From assembly GCA_964472505.1 (NCBI GenBank), contig CAYYQW010000093.1, forward strand, positions 1 to 13,324: 13,324 nucleotides of DNA, in the 5' to 3' direction. Shown piece by piece: positions 7,068 to 13,324 of this stretch (within the stretch, counting starts at the first letter, position 1; the number at the start of each line of letters is the position of its first letter). This DNA comes from JAYEIA01 sp964472505 (GTDB lineage: Bacteria > Bacteroidota > Bacteroidia > Bacteroidales > JAADGE01). Both the position numbers and the translations under genes were made by a program. Below the pieces are notes generated by a model. The model was given only the letters and a program-made list of their open reading frames with translations. It ran no database searches and was not told the DNA's origin.

Positions 7068-8381
7068 TTAGTCAATATAAGCCATTTTTCGGGCTTGTTC
7101 GGTTAATTGGGCTCTGAAATTAGGATGCGCAATGCTGATTAATGCTTTTGTACGTTCTTTTACGGTGAGTCCGGTGAGTCGTGCCGAACCGTGTTCCGTA
7201 ACCACATAATCGGTATGACTGCGATGCAGTGTAACGGCCGTTCCTTCCGGCAATACAGGTACTATGGTGGATACCGTATCTCGTTTGGCTGTTGAACGAC
7301 AGGCAATAATAGATTTTCCTTTTCCGTCAAAGCCTTCAATGGCCCCCACGGCCGTATCGGTTTGGCCGCCGGTACCCGAGTACTGGTTAATACCAATGGA
7401 TTCGCTGGCAACCTGGCCGGTAAAATCAATCATCATGCAGGTGTTGATGGAAACCATTTTTGAATTTTGGCTGACCACACAAGGGTCGTTGACGTATCGT
7501 CCGCGTAAAAATTCTACCGAAGGATTATTATCCAACCACTCGTACATTTTTTTAGAGCCCATGGCAAAAGTGCAGACAGATTTTCCTTTGTGCAGCGCTT
7601 TTTGCTTGTTGGTAATAACTCCTTTTTCATACAATTTCACCATGGAATCTACAAACATTTCGGTATGAACGCCCAAATCTTTTTTGCCTTCCAAAGAAAG
7701 TGCAGCGGCATTGGGTATCTCGCCGATTCCCAATTGTATGGTTGAACCGTCTTCCACCAGTTCGGCTATGTTTTCGCCTATTTTCATGGCTGTCTCATCC
7801 GGTTCGGAACCCGGTAAAACGGGCGGCAGTTGCGAATGCTCCACAAAAAAATCCACATCGGAAACATGCACTTGGGTATCACCCAATGTGCGCGGAAGTT
7901 GGTCATTGACTTCCAGAACGGTGATTTCGGCTTGTTCAAGAATATCTTTTTCGTAGGTTATTCCCAATGATAAAGACACAAATCCTTTGTTATCCGGTGG
8001 TGTGCAGGTTCCGAAGAACATGTGCGGTTTGCGTACTTTTAGCCGGTCAGAAGCTGCACGATGCAACATATTCGGAACATAGCTTACCGTTCCGACTTTT
8101 TCTTTTATGGCTTGTCGTGAGCCCGCGGCATGAAACCAACTGCAAAGTTCAAAGTGCCCTTTCATTTCGGGTTTGATATAAAATTCATACGGCTTTAAAG
8201 TGAGTACTGAAAATACTTGGACATTCTCCACCTTATCTTTGGCCAAATGAAATTTATCCATGCAGCCTTGCGGTTCAGAAGCACACTGAGCCACAATCAC
8301 ATCCGTGTTGCTTTTCATTTTCATTGCGGCCTCTTCAGCCGTAATCAGTTTAGACTGATAAATTTGCTTGATGTCTTTCAT
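7068..8381 (-). CDS. acetyl-CoA hydrolase/transferase family CoA-transferase
   Basis: This gene encodes 437 residues of the family that includes 4-hydroxybutyrate CoA-transferase and butyryl-CoA:acetate CoA-transferase, at the family's usual length. The N-terminal half contains FGTCTPPDNKGFVSLSLG (about 123-140). The C-terminal half contains GIGEIPNA (218-225), the probable catalytic Glu327 in TGQVASESIG, and the Gly-rich CoA-binding loop GTGGQTD (336-342). Late motifs TEHGSARLTG and IAHPNFR are also typical. It moves CoA between short carboxylic acids and acyl-CoA in the cytoplasm. Its first 32 bases overlap the end of the symporter gene, which points to coupled translation and a functional link: the imported acid is probably its substrate. 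Exact substrate preference cannot be read. Confidence 0.92.
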   Translation of the reverse strand: MKDIKQIYQSKLITAEEAAMKMKSNTDVIVAQCASEPQGCMDKFHLAKDKVENVQVFSVLTLKPYEFYIKPEMKGHFELCSWFHAAGSRQAIKEKVGTVSYVPNMLHRAASDRLKVRKPHMFFGTCTPPDNKGFVSLSLGITYEKDILEQAEITVLEVNDQLPRTLGDTQVHVSDVDFFVEHSQLPPVLPGSEPDETAMKIGENIAELVEDGSTIQLGIGEIPNAAALSLEGKKDLGVHTEMFVDSMVKLYEKGVITNKQKALHKGKSVCTFAMGSKKMYEWLDNNPSVEFLRGRYVNDPCVVSQNSKMVSINTCMMIDFTGQVASESIGINQYSGTGGQTDTAVGAIEGFDGKGKSIIACRSTAKRDTVSTIVPVLPEGTAVTLHRSHTDYVVTEHGSARLTGLTVKERTKALISIAHPNFRAQLTEQARKMAYID

Positions 8382-9927
8382 GTTTTTTATTTTTATAAAT
8401 ATCTAAGCCGTGTAACAAAAGCCCTACAATCGTTGAGCTGACAATAGCCAATGAGGAGGCTATGGCCGGGTTTCTTACTTCGCCTTTCATGTATTTGCTG
8501 AGAAATCCGATGGAAACATCATAATTCTCTACCAGATACGGCATCAAATAGTACATTCCGAAGTGTACCGTAAAAGCAGTTAGCGATGCTGCTAATGCCG
8601 CTTTATAATTAACTTTTTTAGAAAAAATACCCAAAACAATGGGCATAAAGGCGATTGAGAAATATGCATACACGCCGTTTTGAGCTAAAATGGCCACACT
8701 TAATTTCGGATTTACCAATTGGTCATAAGCAATATAAAATGATACAACAGCCAGCAAAACAATGGCTATTTTATTCAAATGAATATAAGTTTTTTCCGAT
8801 TTAATTTGTTCCCCGAAAAGGGGCTTTATAATATCCGAGGTAATGGTGGTTGCCAAGGACTGTATCAGACCCTCGAGGGTTGAAAGCCCGGCACTTATCA
8901 TACCTAAAATAACAATAAACCCGATTGAAACAGCAAGCCAGCCGCCGGAAAACACGCGAACGATATAGCCGGGAATGATTCCGTCGGTTTTGAGGGGATA
9001 ACCGTCCATAGTAAGGTCAGGGAAGCTTAAGCGCGCATATAAACCCACCACAATAACGGAGAAAAAGAGTATTTCTGCAACTACGGCTGTTACTAAAAAT
9101 CGGTTAACATCTTTTTCTTCTTTCAGAAACAAAGATTTTGTAATAATATGCGGCTGACAGACTACTGCCGTGCCTACCACAAATTGGGCAAAAATAATCT
9201 CAAAATAATCTCTAAACAGCAGGCTTTCGGGGTTTAGGGGTTTTGACAATATCGGGTTAATGGCCGACAGTTTTTCAAAAAATGTGTCAACTCCGTCTTT
9301 GAGATGTTCATAGCCGGAAGCTAACATAATAACCGCCACGATAAGCATGATAACGGCTTGTATGGTATTGGTATAGACCAGAGAATTGGCGCCGCCGAAC
9401 ATCATGTATCCGAAAACGAACACAATAATTACGGCCAGCGTAGCAATTTCGTCCACATTAAGCGCCTTTGAAATGACTTTCGTAATGGCCACCAAAATCA
9501 ATACAATAAATGTGATGAGCAGTACGGAAAGAAAGGCAACGAAAAGTGAATAGCCGGGGCTTTTGTACCGCCCTCCAATCCATTGAGCCAAGGTGGTAGC
9601 CTTGATGGACTGCCCGTATTTACGGAAACTTTTGGTGAGAATAACCAAGGAAATCAGAGATGCTAAAGGGAAAACTATGCCAAACGAAATAACCCCGCTG
9701 AATCCGTAAACGGCAATCAGGCCGGGGTTTATAACGAATGTGGCTGCACTGGTCATGGATACGGCCAATGATAAGCCGACAAATGCCGGTGAGAAATTTA
9801 TATTCCCAACGGCATAGTCGTTCATGCTTCTCGTCTTGAGCGCACCTCTGACAACAAAATATAATACAATTCCTGCATATATTATAAGTAATATCCAAGT
9901 GCCTAATATCTGTTGTGAGCTTGTCAT
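8350..9927 (-). CDS. sodium:solute symporter family transporter
   Basis: This is a 525-residue inner-membrane protein with about 13 hydrophobic helices, the size and layout of the SSS (sodium:solute symporter) family of PanF, ActP and related carriers. Early features are the periplasmic N-terminus, then TRSMNDYAVGNINFSPAFVG and LSLAVSMTSAATF. The Ser/Thr-rich stretch lies in the first core helix, where the family binds sodium. The basic tail KNKKHERHQ is cytoplasmic. It sits between the reductase (21 bases) and the CoA-transferase (32-base overlap), so it most likely imports a short carboxylic acid that the operon activates to its CoA ester. SSS carriers transport many solutes, and acetate, acetoacetate, 3-hydroxybutyrate or another acid cannot be told apart here. 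Confidence 0.9.
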   Translation of the reverse strand: MTSSQQILGTWILLIIYAGIVLYFVVRGALKTRSMNDYAVGNINFSPAFVGLSLAVSMTSAATFVINPGLIAVYGFSGVISFGIVFPLASLISLVILTKSFRKYGQSIKATTLAQWIGGRYKSPGYSLFVAFLSVLLITFIVLILVAITKVISKALNVDEIATLAVIIVFVFGYMMFGGANSLVYTNTIQAVIMLIVAVIMLASGYEHLKDGVDTFFEKLSAINPILSKPLNPESLLFRDYFEIIFAQFVVGTAVVCQPHIITKSLFLKEEKDVNRFLVTAVVAEILFFSVIVVGLYARLSFPDLTMDGYPLKTDGIIPGYIVRVFSGGWLAVSIGFIVILGMISAGLSTLEGLIQSLATTITSDIIKPLFGEQIKSEKTYIHLNKIAIVLLAVVSFYIAYDQLVNPKLSVAILAQNGVYAYFSIAFMPIVLGIFSKKVNYKAALAASLTAFTVHFGMYYLMPYLVENYDVSIGFLSKYMKGEVRNPAIASSLAIVSSTIVGLLLHGLDIYKNKKHERHQANLSV

Positions 9928-9948
9928 GTTGTTGTTTTAAAGAAATCT

Positions 9949-10692
9949 TTAAATTGTAATTCCGCCGTCAACGCTAATTACGGCTCCGTTAATGTATGCG
10001 GCTTCATCGGAAGATAAATAAGCATAGACGGAAGCAATTTCCGAAGGCTCGCCAAGGCGTCCCGAAGGTACTTTTTCTTCCATGAATTTTATCACTTTTT
10101 CGGGCATGTTTTTTACCATATCGGTAGCAATAAATCCGGGAGCTACGGCATTTACGGTTATACCTTTACGCCCAAATTCTTTGGCCCAGGTTTTTGTCAT
10201 GCCGATAACGCCGGCTTTAGTGGCTACATAGTTGGTTTGTCCGAAATTTCCGTACAAGGCCACAACGGATGATGTATTTACGATTCGGCCGTAGCCGGCT
10301 TCAGTCATTATGGGGCTTACACACTTAGTACAGTTGAATACACCGGTTAAATTGACATCAATCACTTGCTGCCATTGCTCCGGAGTCATTTTTTTGAAGC
10401 TGGCGTCACGGGTGATTCCGGCATTGTTAATCAGGATGTCAATGGTTCCGAATTGGTCTTTTACTGCTTGAGTAGCTTTTTCCACTTCGGCAAAATCTGC
10501 GGTGTTCACTTTGAAAAATGCAGCTTTACCGCCTGATTGCTTAATTTCTTCAACGACTTGTTTTCCGGCTTCATCATTCATATCCCAGATAACAACTGCG
10601 GCTTCTTCTTTTGCAAAGCGAAGGGCGCCTGCTTTCCCGATTCCTGATGCTCCGCCTGTGATAACAGCGACTTTATTTTTTAGATTGGTCAT
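9949..10692 (-). CDS. SDR family 3-oxoacyl/acetoacetyl-CoA reductase (PhaB/FabG-like)
   Basis: This is a 247-residue classical short-chain dehydrogenase. The nucleotide loop is TGGASGIG (12-19) and the NNAG motif is at 89-92. The catalytic set Asn114, Ser142, Tyr155 and Lys159 has standard spacing. NFGQTNYVATKAG around the Tyr resembles PhaB acetoacetyl-CoA reductases, which carry FGQTNY, more than FabG, which usually has GQANY. Asp37 at the end of the second beta strand (VVIWD) usually means NAD(H) rather than NADP(H) is used. It lies between thiolase (28 bases) and symporter (21 bases), so interconversion of acetoacetyl-CoA and 3-hydroxybutyryl-CoA is the best guess. FabG-type action on ACP esters or a 3-hydroxybutyrate dehydrogenase role cannot be excluded. 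Confidence 0.9.
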   Translation of the reverse strand: MTNLKNKVAVITGGASGIGKAGALRFAKEEAAVVIWDMNDEAGKQVVEEIKQSGGKAAFFKVNTADFAEVEKATQAVKDQFGTIDILINNAGITRDASFKKMTPEQWQQVIDVNLTGVFNCTKCVSPIMTEAGYGRIVNTSSVVALYGNFGQTNYVATKAGVIGMTKTWAKEFGRKGITVNAVAPGFIATDMVKNMPEKVIKFMEEKVPSGRLGEPSEIASVYAYLSSDEAAYINGAVISVDGGITI

Positions 10693-10720
10693 AATTATAA
10701 ATTTTATTGGTTTTAAATTT

Positions 10721-11902
10721 TTAACAATTTTCTACAATGAGTGAAATACCTTGGCCGCCTCCGATACAGAGTGTTGCCAGCCCTTTTTGAGCGTTTCGTT
10801 TTTTCATTTCGTAAAGTAATGTAGTCAATACGCGCGCGCCGGATGCTCCAATGGGATGCCCTAAAGCAATGGCACCGCCATTGACGTTCACAATTTCCGG
10901 ATTAAAATTCAAGTCTTTGGCTACAGCAAGCGACTGAGCTGCGAAAGCTTCGTTGGCTTCTATTAAGTCCATATCTTCAATGCCGAGATTAGCTTTGTGC
11001 AATGCAGCTTTGGTAGCCGGCACGGGACCGTAACCCATAATTTTAGGGTCTAAAGCCGCATTGGCATAAGAAACAATTTTGGCCATGGGTTTCACCCCGA
11101 GTTCTTTGGCTTTTTCGGCAGACATAATGATGAGCAAGGAAGCTCCGTCGTTGATTCCGGACGCATTTCCGGCGGTTACCGTACCGTCTTTTTTAAATGC
11201 GGGACGTAATTTGGCCAGTTTATCTAAGCTTACGCCGTTTTTCGGAAATTCATCGGTATCAAAAATCACCGGGTCTCCTTTGCGTTGCGGAATTTCAATG
11301 GGCACGATTTCATCTTTGAATCGGCCGTTTTTTTGAGCTGCTTCGGTTTTCTGTTGACTTTTGAAAGCAAATTCATCTTGTTCTTCGCGGCTTATGCCCC
11401 ATTGCTCGGCTATGTTTTCTGCTGTAAGGCCCATGTGATAATTGTTGAAGGCATCCGTAAGGCCGTCTTTTATCATGCTGTCAACCAGCTGATTGTGTCC
11501 CATTTTGTAACCAAAACGAGCTTTTTCCAATAAATAAGGAGCATTAGACATACTTTCGGTACCGCCGGCCAATACCACATCAGCATCTCCCAACATAATA
11601 AATTGAGCAGCCATGGAAACGGCTCTCAATCCGCTTCCGCAAAGCTTATTAATGGTCATGGCGGGAGCTGTTTCCGGCACACCGGCATTTACCGAAACCT
11701 GACGGGCTATGTTTTGCCCTTCTCCGGCGGAAAGAATATTTCCGATAATGCTTTCATTGATTTCCGCAGGGTTTATTCCGGCGCGTTTAATGGCTTCTTT
11801 AGCTGCCGCCACGCCTAAATCAACGGCTGAAAACTTGGCTAAGCCGCCTCCGTAATTCCCGATGGCTGTTCGTACGGCTGATACTATTACTGCTTCTTTC
11901 AT
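10721..11902 (-). CDS. acetyl-CoA C-acetyltransferase (short-chain thiolase)
   Basis: This is a 393-residue thiolase of the PhaA/AtoB type, full length. All catalytic residues are present: Cys88 in NKLCGSG, Asn317 in EANEAFAAQ, His349 in GHPIGASG and Cys379 in CIGGGQG. The positions are one off from the well-known Zoogloea enzyme. HMGLTAEN is typical of short-chain, acetoacetyl-CoA thiolases. It condenses two acetyl-CoA to acetoacetyl-CoA or cleaves it in reverse. It is the first gene of the six-gene operon, and the reductase follows after 28 bases. The ATG at 11902 begins with the canonical MKEAVIVSAVRTAIG. No consensus -7 element was found directly upstream on this strand. Confidence 0.95.
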   Translation of the reverse strand: MKEAVIVSAVRTAIGNYGGGLAKFSAVDLGVAAAKEAIKRAGINPAEINESIIGNILSAGEGQNIARQVSVNAGVPETAPAMTINKLCGSGLRAVSMAAQFIMLGDADVVLAGGTESMSNAPYLLEKARFGYKMGHNQLVDSMIKDGLTDAFNNYHMGLTAENIAEQWGISREEQDEFAFKSQQKTEAAQKNGRFKDEIVPIEIPQRKGDPVIFDTDEFPKNGVSLDKLAKLRPAFKKDGTVTAGNASGINDGASLLIIMSAEKAKELGVKPMAKIVSYANAALDPKIMGYGPVPATKAALHKANLGIEDMDLIEANEAFAAQSLAVAKDLNFNPEIVNVNGGAIALGHPIGASGARVLTTLLYEMKKRNAQKGLATLCIGGGQGISLIVENC

Positions 11903-12000
11903 GTATTTATTTTTTAAGTTATTTAAAAATCGAACGGTACTTTTAAGTAAAAAGAATATATAATTTCATTTTCTGTATGATATCGTAAACAAAACTGCAA

Positions 12001-12082
12001 TTCTTAAAACATAAATCTTAACCGACGAACAGTTTTCAGAGCTTGACTTTTAGCTTAAAACATATTTTCTTAAAACATAAAT
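12001..12082. repeat. 16-bp direct repeat with a third partial copy
   Basis: TTCTTAAAACATAAAT occurs exactly at 12001-12016 and 12067-12082. A third, ten-base copy (CTTAAAACAT) lies at 12054-12063. The offsets are 51 and 15 bases. All three sit in the intergenic region between the divergent thiolase operon and the TPR-like gene, so they may be binding sites for a regulator. A+T-rich DNA makes some repetition expected, but an exact 16-mer twice in about 80 bases is notable. Confidence 0.55.
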
Positions 12083-12096
12083 TGCTGATTTTATGT
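12075..12096. promoter_or_regulatory. inverted repeat, candidate operator
   Basis: ACATAAA (12075-12081) and TTTATGT (12090-12096) form a perfect 7-bp inverted repeat with an eight-base spacer. It overlaps the second copy of the direct repeat and ends 19 bases before the -7 element at 12116, about where a -33 box would lie. A repressor or activator site is plausible. Confidence 0.35.
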
Positions 12097-12115
12097 ATGT
12101 AATGTTCTTTTTTGC

Positions 12116-12123
12116 TACCTTTG
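12116..12123 (+). promoter_or_regulatory. candidate -7 promoter element for the TPR-like gene
   Basis: TACCTTTG matches TAnnTTTG exactly, 54 bases before the ATG at 12178. The -33 position (about 12091-12095, TTATG) is a poor match. It would give a leader of roughly 45 bases. Confidence 0.5.
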
Positions 12124-12177
12124 ACAAAATTTTGAAAATTATCCGCCAAATACCGTTTTAATTTAAAAATCACTTGT

Positions 12178-13324
12178 ATGAAGAAAGGGACTGTCCAAGG
12201 GAAACTCTCAAAATTCACCCGATTTGCCAATTCGCTTTATCCGCATGAACTGGTTTATTTGTTAGAGATACAACAGTTTGATCATCCGGATAACATAAAA
12301 GTTCTGAATTTGATTTTTTATAATTCCAATAACCCCAAAAACCGGATTCCATACGATATAAGTATTGATAAAAGGCGATACAGTTATATAAAAAAATGGA
12401 TAGAAGAGAAATTAAGTGCCGTTGATGTGGACATCTATTTTGAAGGGCTTAATAAAATGGAAAAAAAAGTAATGACGGACGGTATTCTGCCTCAAGAAGA
12501 AAAAAAAATCATTCAGTGTGCAAAAAGTACGGGCACAACCCATTATTATTTCATTAAATTCTATGAATTATTGAAGCATTACAGAGACTATCTGTTGGTC
12601 AGAGGCCCGAATGAGAATTATGCAGCTATATCGGATTATCTGGAAATGCATTCAGAGCAATACCTGAAAGTGGTTGAGTTAAACGAACAAATCAATCAGG
12701 CCACCTTGGATATAGTCCATCAACACGCCCAAAGCGGCTATGAATCTATGCAATGGGATGACTTTTTAAAGTCTGTTTTATACAGCGAAGAAATAGACGG
12801 CTACACGCGTTACCGAGCGGCTGTGCGCTTAACCTACATGTATTATAATTATCGAGAATTTAAAAATTTGCGCTCGGTGTACGATTATCTTGATAAACAC
12901 CTGAAAACTCAAGTGTTTTATTCAAAACGCATACTGGCAAATTATTATGCAAACCGAGCCATGATGCATTCTAAACTGGGCGAACCGGATGATGCCGAAA
13001 AATACGGGTATCTGTCGATACAGCATCGTAATGCCGATTATATCTTTTATCTGTTAAATTTATGCAGCGTTTTACTAAAAAGAAATAAGAATAACGAAGC
13101 TCTTGAAATCATGCGTAACTCAATCGGTGAGCTTAAGAATACCGGAAATTACTATTACAAAATTGGCTTTGCCGCTTTTTATACCATGACCTTAACGGCT
13201 AATAAAATGTATGACAAAGCTGTAGATTATGCTGAAAGATTTTATTCGGTACACAAAAAAGAAATTATGAATTACCGTTGGCATTTGTTTTTTAGTGCCT
13301 ACTTTAAGGCTTTGACTCATAATG
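12178..13324 (+). CDS. TPR-like helical repeat protein, cut by the window end
   Basis: This open frame starts at ATG 12178 and runs without a stop to the window edge, giving 382 visible residues. There is no signal peptide or membrane segment, so it is probably cytoplasmic. The composition is helical and rich in Tyr, Lys, Leu and Asn. From about residue 205 the sequence falls into helical pairs resembling tetratricopeptide repeats: YRAAVRLTYMYYNYREFKNL, then ANRAMMHSKLGEPDDAEKY, then FYTMTLTANKMYDKAVDYAE. The N-terminal 130 residues are helical without a recognised domain. It is transcribed away from the thiolase operon. I do not recognise the protein; a scaffold or regulatory role is only a guess. 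Confidence 0.8.
   Translation, partial: MKKGTVQGKLSKFTRFANSLYPHELVYLLEIQQFDHPDNIKVLNLIFYNSNNPKNRIPYDISIDKRRYSYIKKWIEEKLSAVDVDIYFEGLNKMEKKVMTDGILPQEEKKIIQCAKSTGTTHYYFIKFYELLKHYRDYLLVRGPNENYAAISDYLEMHSEQYLKVVELNEQINQATLDIVHQHAQSGYESMQWDDFLKSVLYSEEIDGYTRYRAAVRLTYMYYNYREFKNLRSVYDYLDKHLKTQVFYSKRILANYYANRAMMHSKLGEPDDAEKYGYLSIQHRNADYIFYLLNLCSVLLKRNKNNEALEIMRNSIGELKNTGNYYYKIGFAAFYTMTLTANKMYDKAVDYAERFYSVHKKEIMNYRWHLFFSAYFKALTHN

Noticed and set aside
7264..8441. Several + strand open frames opposite the CoA-transferase
   Set aside because: They are antisense shadows of a well-supported gene with complete family motifs and have no recognisable product.
11079..11818. + strand open frames opposite the thiolase
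   Set aside because: They are antisense to a full-length thiolase with all catalytic residues and carry no motifs of their own.
9949..11902. Reading the thiolase plus reductase as a PHB synthesis operon
   Set aside because: No PHA synthase or phasin is in the window, and the other four operon genes point to acid uptake and CoA transfer.
12036..12230. 64-codon - strand open frame across the divergent promoter region
   Set aside because: It overlaps the -7 element, the repeats and the start of the TPR-like gene, and its Lys/Phe-rich translation is typical of A+T-rich noncoding DNA.

Overview
This window looks like the chromosome of a member of the Bacteroidota, most likely a Flavobacteriia-type organism. 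The base composition is A+T-rich, starts have A-rich leaders without clear Shine-Dalgarno sequences, and three gene starts are preceded by a TAnnTTTG (-7) element typical of the phylum. Surface lipoproteins and an outer-membrane beta-barrel ending in Phe also fit. No genus can be assigned from the sequence alone.

Left part (1-1300, + strand): an accessory-looking, more A+T-rich stretch. It holds two small overlapping unknown genes (169-489 and 479-868), then a decayed fragment of a WD40-repeat protein (853-1071) and a further short open stretch that may be another remnant (1078-1215). A strong two-way terminator (1250-1281) closes it.

Middle part (1308-4838, - strand): cell-envelope genes. 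A 531-residue outer-membrane barrel protein is followed by a lipoprotein alpha/beta hydrolase. Upstream of these lies a separate lipoprotein gene with an Ig-like N-terminal part, and a long perfect hairpin (3965-3998) separates it from the barrel gene.

Right part (5011-11902, - strand): a tight six-gene operon. In order of transcription it encodes a short-chain thiolase (PhaA/AtoB type), a PhaB/FabG-like SDR reductase, a sodium:solute symporter, an acetyl-CoA hydrolase/4-hydroxybutyrate-type CoA-transferase, and two adjacent ketoacyl synthase III-like proteins. The two KAS III-like proteins have strikingly different active sites. A reasonable reading is an uptake and metabolic module for a short carboxylic or beta-keto/beta-hydroxy acid: the symporter imports it, the CoA-transferase activates it, and the thiolase and reductase interconvert acetyl-CoA, acetoacetyl-CoA and 3-hydroxybutyryl-CoA. 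The two KAS III-like proteins would carry out an additional, unknown acyl transfer or condensation, perhaps as a heterodimer. No PHA synthase is visible, so a simple PHB storage operon is not supported here.

Right edge (12178-13324, + strand): a divergently transcribed, probably TPR-like helical protein cut off by the window end. The divergent intergenic region (11903-12177) has a perfect TAnnTTTG promoter element, a 16-bp direct repeat, a third partial copy of that repeat, and a small inverted repeat.
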